The notes under the pieces: generated by a model
What the model was told of the DNA's origin: nothing
Seen by the model: only the letters and a program-made list of their open reading frames with translations
Database searches by the model: none
Part shown: piece by piece, positions 17,985-26,669 of the stretch
Numbering within the stretch: the stretch's first letter is position 1
Layout of the letters: each line of letters begins with the position of its first letter
DNA from: Blastomonas natatoria
GTDB lineage: Bacteria > Pseudomonadota > Alphaproteobacteria > Sphingomonadales > Sphingomonadaceae
Length of the DNA: 64,000 nt
Assembly (NCBI RefSeq): GCF_003201955.1
Contig: NZ_QJJM01000005.1
Location: forward strand, 202,046 to 266,045
Reading direction: 5' to 3'
Translations under genes and position numbers: made by a program

Positions 17985-18413
17985 ATGGCAGATACAGAAA
18001 TCGACATGCATGAAACGCTGATTACGCTTACAGCCGATATTGTTGCGGCTCATGTCAGCAACAACAGCGTGGCCGTTTCGGATATTCCCGGACTTATCGA
18101 GAACGTACATCGCGCGCTGAACGGTCTTACCCCCGGCGAGACAGCAGAAGAGCCCGAGCTTCCCGAACCGGCAGTATCGATCCGCGCATCGGTGAAGCCC
18201 GATTATATCGTCTGCCTGGAAGACGGAAAGAAGCTCAAGATGCTCAAGCGGCATCTGATGACGCATTACAACATGACGCCCGAAGAATATCGCACGCGCT
18301 GGAGCCTGCCGGCGGATTACCCGATGGTTGCGCCCAATTATGCCGCCACGCGTCGCGAACTCGCCAAGAAGATCGGCCTGGGCCGCAAGCCGGGCAAGCG
18401 CACGGCGAAATAA
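17985..18413 (+). CDS. MucR/Ros family zinc-finger transcriptional regulator
   Basis: The 142-residue product has the Ros/MucR layout: an N-terminal oligomerisation region (1-60), then a zinc finger with Cys77, Asp80, His90 and His94 (C-x2-D-x9-H-x3-H; Asp in place of the second Cys is normal in this family), and the C-terminal HYNMTPEEYRTRWSLPADYPMVAPNYAATRRELAKKIGLGRK block. These proteins are H-NS-like regulators of exopolysaccharide, motility and cell-cycle genes in alphaproteobacteria. It lies between rimI and fur, with gaps large enough for its own promoter. Confidence 0.95.
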   Translation: MADTEIDMHETLITLTADIVAAHVSNNSVAVSDIPGLIENVHRALNGLTPGETAEEPELPEPAVSIRASVKPDYIVCLEDGKKLKMLKRHLMTHYNMTPEEYRTRWSLPADYPMVAPNYAATRRELAKKIGLGRKPGKRTAK

Positions 18414-18579
18414 CCTGGCCGCAACCGGCCGTGCTTGCGTCACGGGCGGTTGCAATTGCGGCGTTGCGCGATAAGTTGAGCGACAGGCGCAGGAACTGGG
18501 TTTCCGGCGCCGGTCCGTCTTCGCATGACGTCGTGCGACGAGCCGGACTAGAACCAGCAAAGGCATTCAAAGGGGCAGC

Positions 18580-19002
18580 ATGCGCCAGAAAATCGACCTG
18601 GAGGCGCTGTGCGCCGATCGCGGCCTCAGGATCACCGATCAGCGGCGTGTGATCGCGCGCGTGCTGTCCGAAGCCGATGACCATCCCGATGTCGAACGGT
18701 TGCACGAGCGCGCCTCGGCCATCGACCCGCGCATCTCGATCGCCACGGTGTATCGGACGGTGCGTCTGTTCGAAGAGGCCGGCATTCTCGATCGGCACGA
18801 TTTCGGCGATGGCCGGGCGCGGTATGAAGCCGCCCCGGAAGCGCATCACGATCATCTGATTGATGTCGAGACCGGCAAGGTGCTCGAATTCGTCGATCCG
18901 GAACTCGAAGCGCTGCAGAAGCTGATCGCCGAGCGCCTCGGCTATCGGCTGGTCGATCATCGCATGGAATTGTACGGCGTCGCGCTCGACCGCAAGGATT
19001 GA
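18580..19002 (+). CDS. fur: Fur family transcriptional regulator
   Basis: The 140-residue product has the winged helix (RGLRITDQRRVIARVL; SIATVYRTVRLFEEAGI) and the metal-sensing HHDHLIDVETGKVLEFVDPELE at 89-110. It lacks the CxxC pairs, as is normal for alphaproteobacterial Fur/Mur. Such proteins sense Fe or Mn and repress uptake genes; feoAB and the TonB receptor cassette in this window are plausible targets. The MucR-fur-plsC-miaB order is conserved in the class. Whether it is truly Fur or the Mn sensor Mur cannot be told from sequence. Confidence 0.92.
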   Translation: MRQKIDLEALCADRGLRITDQRRVIARVLSEADDHPDVERLHERASAIDPRISIATVYRTVRLFEEAGILDRHDFGDGRARYEAAPEAHHDHLIDVETGKVLEFVDPELEALQKLIAERLGYRLVDHRMELYGVALDRKD

Positions 19003-19010
19003 GCCCGCGC

Positions 19011-19856
19011 ATGAGCGAGGCCGAAGCTGCGCCGGTCGCCCCGAAGCCCGCACCGCTCTATCCCGATACGCCAGACATGGCGCATCTGCACTGGCGCGAT
19101 CCGGGGCTGATCGGGCGCGTGCGCCTGTCCCTGCGCGTTCTGGCGATCGTGCTGATGCTGATCGTCTGCGTCCCGCTCTATTATGTCTGGCGCACGCTTC
19201 GGTTGTCCAATCCCTGGCCCAAGCTGTTCCTGCGCGGCGTCGGGCGCGCTTGCGGAGCCAAGGTCCGCGTGGTCGGCACGCCGCTCAAGCGGGACGTCTT
19301 CTATATCTCCAATCATCTGAGCTGGCTCGATATTCCTGTCATCGCGGGGCGCAATGGCAGTGCATTTGTCGCGCAGGACGGGATCAAGAGCTGGCCGGTG
19401 ATCGGCTGGCTGTGCAAGCTCAACGACACGGTCTTCGTCTCGCGCACCAACCGGCTGGGCATTGCCGGGCAGATCAACGAACTGCGCGATGCGCTGGCCG
19501 AGACCTGGGCGATCACCATCTTCCCCGAAGGCACCACGACCGATGGCAGCACGCTGCTGCCGTTCAAGTCGCCGCTGCTGCAGGTGCTCGATCCTCCGCC
19601 GCCCGAAGTGCTGGTCCAGCCCATGTATCTCGATTACGGGGCCAACGCGCATGACATCGCCTGGGTCGGGGAAGAGACGGCACCCAACAATGCGCTGAGG
19701 CTGTTCACGCGGCGGGGCAGCTTCTGGGTGACGCTGCATTTTCTCGAACCGTTCAGCCCCGCCGATTTTCCCGGCCGCAAGGCGATTGCAGCCGAGGCGC
19801 GGGCGCGCATCGATGCGGCGCTTTGTGCTTCCTTGGGCCGCGAACCGGCTGTATAG
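19011..19856 (+). CDS. plsC: 1-acyl-sn-glycerol-3-phosphate acyltransferase (PlsC)
   Basis: The 281-residue product has a membrane helix at about residues 40-60 and the acyltransferase motifs NHLSWLDI (His102, Asp107) and FPEGTTTDGS (171-180). It adds the second acyl chain to lysophosphatidic acid in phospholipid synthesis at the inner membrane; ornithine-lipid acyltransferases look similar, so the acceptor is an assumption. ATG 19011 is 8 nt after the fur stop, and miaB starts 12 nt after its end. Confidence 0.9.
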   Translation: MSEAEAAPVAPKPAPLYPDTPDMAHLHWRDPGLIGRVRLSLRVLAIVLMLIVCVPLYYVWRTLRLSNPWPKLFLRGVGRACGAKVRVVGTPLKRDVFYISNHLSWLDIPVIAGRNGSAFVAQDGIKSWPVIGWLCKLNDTVFVSRTNRLGIAGQINELRDALAETWAITIFPEGTTTDGSTLLPFKSPLLQVLDPPPPEVLVQPMYLDYGANAHDIAWVGEETAPNNALRLFTRRGSFWVTLHFLEPFSPADFPGRKAIAAEARARIDAALCASLGREPAV

Positions 19857-19868
19857 CCTGACGCATTC

Positions 19869-21248
19869 ATGACCGACACTTTCGATACATCCTCCGTCTC
19901 CGCGCCTGAAACGCCAGCAGACGCGCCCCGCCGCTATTTCGTCACCTCGTTCGGCTGCCAGATGAACGTCTATGACGGCGAGCGCATGGGCGAGATGCTG
20001 GCGGCGCAAGGCATGGCGCAGGCGGAAACGCGCGACGAGGCGGATCTCGTCATCCTCAACACCTGCCATATCCGCGAAAAGGCGGTCGCACGCGTTTATT
20101 CGGATATCGGTCGCCTGCGCCGCGAGGACGGATCCAAGCCGATGATCGCGGTCGCAGGCTGCGTCGCGCAGGCCGAGGGCGAGGAAATTGCCCGGCGTGC
20201 AAGAAGCGTCGATATCGTCGTCGGCCCGCAAGCCTATCACCGGTTGCCGCAGCTGATCGAGCAGGCGCGCAAGGGCGAAACCGCCATCGACACCGACATG
20301 CCGGCGGCCACCAAGTTCGGCCTGTTGCCTGGCCGTGCGCGCCAGCAGCGGCCTTCGGCCTTCCTCACCGTGCAGGAAGGCTGCGACAAGTTCTGCACCT
20401 ATTGCGTGGTGCCCTATACGCGCGGCGCCGAAATCAGCCGTCCCTATGCCGATCTGGTGGCAGAGGCGCGCGCGCTGGTCGATGCAGGGGTGAAGGAAAT
20501 CACGCTGCTCGGCCAGAACGTCAACGCCTGGACGGGCGAGGACGACCGGGGACGGGCCAAGGGGCTCGAAGGGCTGATCGAGGCATTGGCGGACATGGCC
20601 GGGCTTGAGCGCATCCGCTACACGACCAGCCATCCCAATGACATGACCGATGCGCTGATCGCCGCGCATCACGACATCCCCAAGCTGATGCCCTATCTGC
20701 ACCTGCCCGTACAGGCCGGAAGCGACCGCATCCTCAAGGCCATGAACCGCAGCCACACGGCGGCGAGCTATCTGAAGCTGATCGACAAGGTGCGCGCCGC
20801 CCGGCCCGATATCGCCATGTCGGGCGATTTCATCGTCGGCTTTCCCGGCGAGACCGAGGCGGATTTCCAGGCGACGCTCGATATCGTGCGCGCCACCGAT
20901 TACGCCCAGGCCTATAGCTTCAAATATTCGTCGCGCCCGGGCACGCCCGCTGCCGATATGGAGGATCAGATCAGCGCCGAAATCATGGACGAGCGTCTGC
21001 AGCGTCTGCAGGACCTGCTCAATGCCCAGCAGCATGCCTTCAATCTGGCGACGGTGGGCAAGCGGATGCAGGTGCTGCTCGAGCGGACCGGGCGCAAGCC
21101 GGGCCAGCTGGTCGGCAAGTCGCCATGGTTGCAATCGGTGCATGTGACGCAGGAAGGCGCCAGTATCGGCGACATGATCGAGGTAGAGATCGTCTCTGCC
21201 GGGCCGAACAGCCTTGCTGGCGAACCGCTCGCGCTGGTGACGGCCTGA
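19869..21248 (+). CDS. miaB: tRNA-2-methylthio-N6-dimethylallyladenosine synthase
   Basis: The 459-residue product has the N-terminal MTTase domain (YFVTSFGCQMNVYDGERM, with the first cluster cysteines), the radical-SAM motif CDKFCTYC, and a C-terminal TRAM domain (about 395-459). MiaB adds a methylthio group to i6A37 of tRNAs using two 4Fe-4S clusters. Stop TGA and the next ATG overlap as TGATG, coupling it to phoH. Confidence 0.96.
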   Translation: MTDTFDTSSVSAPETPADAPRRYFVTSFGCQMNVYDGERMGEMLAAQGMAQAETRDEADLVILNTCHIREKAVARVYSDIGRLRREDGSKPMIAVAGCVAQAEGEEIARRARSVDIVVGPQAYHRLPQLIEQARKGETAIDTDMPAATKFGLLPGRARQQRPSAFLTVQEGCDKFCTYCVVPYTRGAEISRPYADLVAEARALVDAGVKEITLLGQNVNAWTGEDDRGRAKGLEGLIEALADMAGLERIRYTTSHPNDMTDALIAAHHDIPKLMPYLHLPVQAGSDRILKAMNRSHTAASYLKLIDKVRAARPDIAMSGDFIVGFPGETEADFQATLDIVRATDYAQAYSFKYSSRPGTPAADMEDQISAEIMDERLQRLQDLLNAQQHAFNLATVGKRMQVLLERTGRKPGQLVGKSPWLQSVHVTQEGASIGDMIEVEIVSAGPNSLAGEPLALVTA

Positions 21249-22348
21249 TGGCGCGCAAGCAGGGGCCGGGTGGCGGTCGCGGCAGCGATTCGACCAAGTT
21301 TCGCGGCAAGCGCGATCCGCAGTCGACCCAGCTTTCGCCGGTCTATGGCAGCGACTTTCCGTTCAACCGGCCAGAACCCGCCAACAAGGCGCGGATCGGG
21401 GTCGAGTTTGACGAGCCGACGCTGCTTGGCCCGCTGTTTGGCCAGTTCGACAAGAATCTGGTAGCGATCGAGAACCGGCTGGGCGTCTATATCCAGGCGC
21501 GGGGCAACCGAATCCAGATCGAGGGCGAGGCCGAAGCTGCGGCGCGGGCGCGCGATGTGCTGGTCGGCCTGCACAAGCGGATCGAGCAGGGGCTGGATAT
21601 CGACGAGGGCGCGGTCGACGCGCTGATCACCATGTCGGCCGAACCGACGCTGGAGGGCATTGTCCGCTCCGAGGTGGCCGACCCGCCCGGCATCATGATC
21701 CGCACGCGCAAGAAGACCATCGTGCCGCGGTCGGCCACGCAAACCGAGTATATGCGATCGCTGGTGCGCGATGACGTGATCTTCGCGCTGGGCCCGGCGG
21801 GCACAGGCAAGACCTATCTCGCGGTGGCACAGGCGGTGAGCCAGCTGATTACCGGCACGGTCAACCGGCTGATCCTCTCGCGCCCGGCGGTCGAGGCAGG
21901 CGAGCGGCTGGGCTTTCTGCCCGGCGACATGAAGGAGAAGGTCGATCCCTATCTCCGCCCGCTCTACGATGCGCTCTACGACACGCTGCCCGCCGAGCAG
22001 GTCGAGCGCCGGATCGCCAGCGGCGAGATCGAGATTGCGCCGCTCGCCTTCATGCGCGGCCGCACGCTGGCGGACAGTTTCATCATCCTCGACGAGGCGC
22101 AGAACACCACGCCTGCACAGATGAAGATGTTCCTCACCCGCTTTGGCATGAACAGCCGGATGGTCATCTGCGGCGACCCCAAACAGGTCGACCTGCCCGG
22201 CGGGGTCGGTGCGTCGGGCCTCGCGGATGCGGTCGGACGGCTGGAAGGCGTGCAGGGCATCGGCACCGTGCGCTTCACGGCGGCGGACGTGGTGCGCCAT
22301 CCGATCGTCGGGCGCATCGTCGAGGCCTATGAGGGCAAGGATGCGTGA
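21248..22348 (+). CDS. phoH: PhoH-like ATPase (YbeZ type)
   Basis: ATG 21248 overlaps the miaB stop. The 366-residue product has an extended N-terminus (1-45) rich in Gly, Lys and Arg, a KH-like part, and a P-loop ATPase domain with Walker A GPAGTGKT (182-189) and Walker B FIILDEAQN. This is the PhoH/YbeZ family, a partner of the RNase-like YbeY in rRNA processing and ribosome quality control. The next gene in line is ybeY, separated by a REP-like repeat. Confidence 0.93.
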   Translation: MARKQGPGGGRGSDSTKFRGKRDPQSTQLSPVYGSDFPFNRPEPANKARIGVEFDEPTLLGPLFGQFDKNLVAIENRLGVYIQARGNRIQIEGEAEAAARARDVLVGLHKRIEQGLDIDEGAVDALITMSAEPTLEGIVRSEVADPPGIMIRTRKKTIVPRSATQTEYMRSLVRDDVIFALGPAGTGKTYLAVAQAVSQLITGTVNRLILSRPAVEAGERLGFLPGDMKEKVDPYLRPLYDALYDTLPAEQVERRIASGEIEIAPLAFMRGRTLADSFIILDEAQNTTPAQMKMFLTRFGMNSRMVICGDPKQVDLPGGVGASGLADAVGRLEGVQGIGTVRFTAADVVRHPIVGRIVEAYEGKDA

Positions 22349-22373
22349 GGCGTACCTCGGCTGCTTTCTATCC

Positions 22374-22453
22374 GTCACCCCCGCGCAGGCGGGGGTCCCG
22401 CTTCTTACGCTTGATTGAAAGAATAGCGGGATTCCCGCTCTCGCGGGAATGAC
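22374..22453. repeat. REP-doublet-like element, copy A
   Basis: An 80-bp element in the 125-nt gap between phoH and ybeY. It starts GTCACCCCCGCG and ends CGCGGGAATGAC. The left part forms a hairpin (CCCCCGC...GCGGGGG), the right part a second (ATTCCCGC...GCGGGAAT), the outer GTCA/TGAC ends are inverted, and the inner CCCGCT/AGCGGG also pair. Three further copies occur in the window, all intergenic. Confidence 0.9.
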
Positions 22454-22473
22454 GAAGGGATCGGGATAGCCCC

Positions 22474-22968
22474 ATGATCGAGACCGAAACCTCTGTCGAC
22501 CCTATCTGGCCCGGCGATACCGACTGGGAAGGGCTGGCCGCGCGCGCTGTCTCGGCCGCTCTCGCGGTCAGCGCGCAAGGGTCGCTGGCGCAGGCCCGGT
22601 TCACCGTCTCGATCAGCGTGCATTTCGGCAGCGACGATGAAATCCAGGCACTCAACCGCGATTACCGGGACAAGGACAAGCCGACCAACGTCCTGTCCTT
22701 CCCGATGATCGATCCCGATGATTTTGCGGCGCTTGCCAATACCGATGACGGTGAAGTGCTGCTCGGCGACATCATGCTCGCCTTCGAAACCTGCGCGCGC
22801 GAGGCGGAGGAAAAGGGCATTGCGCTCCTCGCCCATGCGACCCATCTGGTCGCGCACGGCATGCTGCACCTGCTGGGGCATGACCATATCGAGGAGGCCG
22901 ATGCCGGGATCATGGAGGCGCTGGAAGTGAAAGCGCTTGCCAATCTGGGCATCGACAATCCATATTGA
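22474..22968 (+). CDS. ybeY: endoribonuclease/rRNA maturation factor YbeY
   Basis: The 164-residue product has the UPF0054 signature HGMLHLLGHDH (H-x3-H-x5-H at 128, 132, 138) that binds zinc, and NRDYRDKDKPTNVLSFP. YbeY acts in 16S rRNA 3' maturation and ribosome quality control. It follows phoH and precedes the CorC-like gene, the universal alphaproteobacterial order. ATG 22474 lies 20 nt after repeat copy A. Confidence 0.96.
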   Translation: MIETETSVDPIWPGDTDWEGLAARAVSAALAVSAQGSLAQARFTVSISVHFGSDDEIQALNRDYRDKDKPTNVLSFPMIDPDDFAALANTDDGEVLLGDIMLAFETCAREAEEKGIALLAHATHLVAHGMLHLLGHDHIEEADAGIMEALEVKALANLGIDNPY

Positions 22969-23059
22969 TTTGGCCATATTGAACTGGCCATATTAAGCAG
23001 GCGTAATTGCATGCTGCCTTCCCAGTACAACCAAGAGCGGGGTTAAGAAACAGCCAGTC

Positions 23060-23989
23060 ATGGCAGACGGAGACAGTAACGGCGGGGGGAAATCCGCCGC
23101 ACAGGACGAAGGTTCGGGGCGAATATGGCGGGGCTTGAAGGCCCTGCTGTTCGGAGAACATCATGATCAGTCGCTCCGTGCCCAGCTCGAAGAGGCCATT
23201 GACGAGCATGAGGAGGATGACGATGCCGACAGTGCATCGTCGCGCGGCGACCTGTCCCGCATAGAGCGGGAGATGCTGCGCAACCTGCTGCATTTCAGCG
23301 AGCATGATGTCGATGATGTCGCGGTGCCGCGCAGCGACATCATCGCGATCGACAAGGATGCGAGTTTCGACGCCCTGGTGGAAATCTTCGCGGAACACGG
23401 CCATAGCCGGGTGCCGGTCTATGAGGGCTCGCTCGATCACATCGTCGGCATGGTCCATATCAAGGACGTCTTCCCGATCATCGCCGCCAACGGACCGCGG
23501 CCGACAAGCTGGGACAATCTGATCCGCCAGCCGCGCTTCGTGCCGGAAACCATGGGGGTGCTCGACCTGCTGGCCGAAATGCGCCAGACGCGCACGCACC
23601 TTGCCATTGTCATCGACGAATATTCGGGCACCGAAGGGCTGGTGACGATCGAGGATCTGGTCGAGGAGATTGTCGGCGATATCGAGGACGAGCATGACGA
23701 CGAGCCCGAAACGCTGGTGACCCCGGGCGAGAACGGCGCGTGGGAAGCCGATGCCCGTGCCGAGCTCGACGATGTTGCCAAGCTGGTCGATCCGGCGCTG
23801 GGCGAGATCGACGACGAGGTCGATACTCTGGGGGGGCTCGCCTTCATGCTGGCGGGCGAGGTGCCGGCTCCGGGCCGCATGCTCGAACATCAGAGCGGCT
23901 GGCGGCTGGAAATCGTCGATGGCGACGAACGCCGCGTCACCCGCATCCGCCTGCTGCCGCCACCGCAACCGGTCGAGGCAGAGGTCTGA
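23060..23989 (+). CDS. CBS-domain protein of the CorC/TlyC family
   Basis: The 309-residue product has an acidic N-terminal region (about 45-62), two CBS domains (about 80-205, with VPRSDIIAIDKDASFDALVEIF and GHSRVPVYEG) and the CorC_HlyC transporter-associated domain (about 225-305; GGLAFMLAGEVPAPG). It has no membrane segment, so it is the soluble CorC type implicated in Mg/Co efflux regulation. In many relatives lnt follows immediately; here a glycosyltransferase does. Confidence 0.9.
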   Translation: MADGDSNGGGKSAAQDEGSGRIWRGLKALLFGEHHDQSLRAQLEEAIDEHEEDDDADSASSRGDLSRIEREMLRNLLHFSEHDVDDVAVPRSDIIAIDKDASFDALVEIFAEHGHSRVPVYEGSLDHIVGMVHIKDVFPIIAANGPRPTSWDNLIRQPRFVPETMGVLDLLAEMRQTRTHLAIVIDEYSGTEGLVTIEDLVEEIVGDIEDEHDDEPETLVTPGENGAWEADARAELDDVAKLVDPALGEIDDEVDTLGGLAFMLAGEVPAPGRMLEHQSGWRLEIVDGDERRVTRIRLLPPPQPVEAEV

Positions 23990-24050
23990 TCGTTCCATTG
24001 GCCCGCAAATGCTGGCTTTTGGATCAAACCGGGCCTAAGGCGAGCCGATC

Positions 24051-25232
24051 ATGGACATTTCCGATCTCCGCATTGCGCTGTTCAGCGGCAACTACAACTA
24101 CGTCCGCGACGGTGCGAACCAGGCGCTCAACCGGCTGGTCGGCTGGCTGCTGGAAAATGGCGCGCGGGTGCGCGTCTATTCGCCGACGACGAAGACGCCT
24201 GCGTTCGAACCGGCGGGCGATCTGGTCAGCCTGCCCTCGCTGCCGATACCCGGACGCAGCGAATATCGCGTGACGACAATCCTGCCGCCCCGGATCAAGA
24301 AGGACCTGAACCGGTTTGCGCCCAATATCGTGCACGTTTCCAGCCCCGACAGCGCCGGGCACAGCGCCGTGCGCTGGGCACAGCGGCACAAGGTCCCGGT
24401 GCTGGGATCGGTGCACACGCGTTTCGAGACCTATCCGCGCTATTACAACATGGCGTTTCTTGAGCCGGTGCTGGAGGCGATCCTGCGCCGCCTGTACCGC
24501 AAGTGCGACGCAATCGTTGCGCCATCCGATTCGATGGCCCAGGTGCTGCGCGAACAGCGGATGAGCTATGATGTCGGCATCTGGTCGCGCGGCGTCGACA
24601 AGCACATCTTCAATCCGGACATGCGCGACATGGACTGGCGCCGGTCGCTCGGGCTTCAGGACGACGTGCCGGTGATCGGCTTTCTCGGCCGGCTGGTGAT
24701 GGAAAAGGGGCTCGACGTCTTTTCCGACACGATCGACCGGCTGGTGCGCCGCCAGGTGCCGCATCAGGTGCTGGTGGTGGGCGAAGGGCCCGCGCGCAGC
24801 TGGTTCGAATCGCGGCTGCCCAGGGCGGTGTTCGCAGGCTTTCAGGGTGGCACGGATCTGGGCCGTGCGGTCGCCAGCATGGACCTGTTCTTCAATCCTT
24901 CGATCACCGAAACCTTCGGCAATGTCACGCTCGAGGCCATGGCCAGCGGCGTGCCGGTGGTCGCTGCGCGTGCAACCGGCAGCGAGAGCCTGGTCGAGCA
25001 CAATGTCACCGGCCAGCTCGTCCGCCCCGGCGCGACCGTGGAGTTCGCCGATGCGCTGCAGGCCTATTGCGGCAATCCGGAGCTTCGCCTTGCCCATGGT
25101 CAGGCGGGCCTCAAGCGCAGCGAGAAATACAGCTGGGATCGGATCAACCGGGGGCTGGCGGAGACCTATATCCGTCTGATCCGCCAGCGTCAGGCGGGTA
25201 GTGGCGGCGTGCCCTATCGCGCCATCCGCTAA
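24051..25232 (+). CDS. GT4-type glycosyltransferase
   Basis: The 393-residue product is a GT-B glycosyltransferase of family GT4. The N-terminal domain starts LRIALFSGNYNYVRDGANQA; the C-terminal nucleotide-sugar-binding domain contains FLGRLVMEKGLDVF and the E-x7-E motif in SITETFGNVTLEAMASGVPVV. The subtype resembles MgtA/SqdX-like lipid glycosyltransferases, so transfer of a sugar to a lipid or to the cell envelope is plausible, but donor and acceptor are unknown. It is followed by a clear terminator. Confidence 0.85.
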   Translation: MDISDLRIALFSGNYNYVRDGANQALNRLVGWLLENGARVRVYSPTTKTPAFEPAGDLVSLPSLPIPGRSEYRVTTILPPRIKKDLNRFAPNIVHVSSPDSAGHSAVRWAQRHKVPVLGSVHTRFETYPRYYNMAFLEPVLEAILRRLYRKCDAIVAPSDSMAQVLREQRMSYDVGIWSRGVDKHIFNPDMRDMDWRRSLGLQDDVPVIGFLGRLVMEKGLDVFSDTIDRLVRRQVPHQVLVVGEGPARSWFESRLPRAVFAGFQGGTDLGRAVASMDLFFNPSITETFGNVTLEAMASGVPVVAARATGSESLVEHNVTGQLVRPGATVEFADALQAYCGNPELRLAHGQAGLKRSEKYSWDRINRGLAETYIRLIRQRQAGSGGVPYRAIR

Positions 25233-25236
25233 GAAA

Positions 25237-25261
25237 CGGTCCCCGGACGCACCGGGGACCG
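25237..25261. terminator. bidirectional terminator
   Basis: CGGTCCCCGG and CCGGGGACCG form a perfect 10-bp stem with a 5-nt loop between the glycosyltransferase stop (25232) and the convergent PLP-enzyme stop (25271). On the minus strand it is followed by TTTCTT; the plus strand has no T-run, so it is best for the minus-strand gene. Confidence 0.75.
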
Positions 25262-25270
25262 CATTCGCGA

Positions 25271-26599
25271 TCAGACTGTTTCGAGCGCCTGTTCGAAATC
25301 GGCGATCAGATCGTCGGGATCCTCCACGCCGATCGAGATGCGTACCAGATTGTCGGTAATGCCGAGCGCCGCCTTGCGCGCATCGGGGACGGAAAGGTGC
25401 GTCATTGCCGCCGGATGGCTCGCCAGCGTCTCGGTGCCGCCCAGGCTCACCGCCAGCTTCGCGAGGCGAAGCGAATCGAGAAACCGGAAGCTCTCCGCCT
25501 CACCACCCTTGATGAACAGCGAGAAGGTCGATCCCGCTCCCGAACAATGGCGGTCGAAAATGTCCTGCTGGCGGGCATCCTGGATCATGCCGAGATAACC
25601 CAGCCCCTCGACCTTGGGATGCTGCGCCAGGAATGCGCAGACCTTGGCCGCATTCTCGCCCGCGCGGGTCATGCGCAGCTCGACCGTCTCCAACGAGCGC
25701 ATCAGCATCCAGGCGGTATTGGGATCGCAGATCGTGCCGATGGTGTTCCTGAGCGCGCGCACCGGATCCATCCAGCGCTTCGCGCCCGACAGGCCGCCTG
25801 CCACCAGATCGCTGTGCCCTCCGACATATTTGGTGAGGCTGTAGACCACGATGTCCGCGCCATGGTGCAGCGGCTGCTGCCACAAGGGCCCGAGGAACGT
25901 GTTGTCGATCGCGATCGGCGTCGGGATCTGGGCCTCGCCCAGCACCGCATCGCGCGATGCCGCCACCGCTTCGATATCGACCAGCGCATTGGTCGGGTTG
26001 GCGGGGCTTTCGAGATAGATCATCGCGACGCGGCCGCCCTGCTTCGCCGCCATGTCCTTCGCCTGTTCGAGCACCGCATCGATTTCCTCGCGGGTCGCGC
26101 CGGCGGGGAAGTCGAGATAGGTGATGCCGAAGCGCGAGAGGATGCGCGCGATCATCGTCTCGGTCGCCGCATAAAGCGGGCCGGAATGCACGATCACGTC
26201 ACTGTTGCTGCAATAGGCGAGCAGCAGGGTGGCGATCGCGGACATGCCGCTCGAAAAGACAAGCGCGTCCTCGGCATCGTCCCAGATGCTCAGCCGGTCT
26301 TCCAGAATTTCCTGATTGGGGCCGTTGAAGCGCGAATAGACCAGGCCCTCCGCGCCGCCGGGGCGCTTGCCGGTCAGCCCTTCGAAATGGCGCTTGCCCG
26401 CCGCTGCATTCTCGAACGCGAAGGTGCTTGTAAGAAAGATCGGCGCCTTCAGCGAGCCTTCGGACAGCACGGGGTCGAAGCCATGGCCCATCATCAGCGT
26501 CGAGGGCTTGAGCTTGCGACCGCCGAGCTTGCCCACTTCGGGCTTGGGCTTGCGGCGCGGCGTGGGGGTGGCGATCGGCTTGATCGGGGTGTCGGTCAT
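25271..26599 (-). CDS. cystathionine gamma-synthase/lyase family PLP enzyme
   Basis: ATG 26599 follows AGGAA with a 7-nt gap and gives 442 residues. After a basic, Pro-rich N-terminal extension (1-35) comes the Cys/Met-metabolism PLP fold, with the Schiff-base lysine Lys257 in YSLTKYVGGHSD and SSGMSAIATLLLA binding the cofactor phosphate. Members act as cystathionine gamma-synthase, gamma-lyase, methionine gamma-lyase or O-succinylhomoserine sulfhydrylase; sequence alone does not separate them. It is monocistronic. Confidence 0.85.
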   Translation of the reverse strand: MTDTPIKPIATPTPRRKPKPEVGKLGGRKLKPSTLMMGHGFDPVLSEGSLKAPIFLTSTFAFENAAAGKRHFEGLTGKRPGGAEGLVYSRFNGPNQEILEDRLSIWDDAEDALVFSSGMSAIATLLLAYCSNSDVIVHSGPLYAATETMIARILSRFGITYLDFPAGATREEIDAVLEQAKDMAAKQGGRVAMIYLESPANPTNALVDIEAVAASRDAVLGEAQIPTPIAIDNTFLGPLWQQPLHHGADIVVYSLTKYVGGHSDLVAGGLSGAKRWMDPVRALRNTIGTICDPNTAWMLMRSLETVELRMTRAGENAAKVCAFLAQHPKVEGLGYLGMIQDARQQDIFDRHCSGAGSTFSLFIKGGEAESFRFLDSLRLAKLAVSLGGTETLASHPAAMTHLSVPDARKAALGITDNLVRISIGVEDPDDLIADFEQALETV

Positions 26600-26669
26600 G
26601 AATGGGTTCCTGCGGTCTGGGCGGAGCTTTTCCCCGTCCCTTGTCATGCCCGCAACTATGCCCGAGCGC

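Noticed and set aside
26600..26669. S-adenosylmethionine riboswitch upstream of the PLP sulfur-amino-acid enzyme
   Set aside because: The gap is too short (70 nt) and shows no SAM riboswitch-like conserved core.
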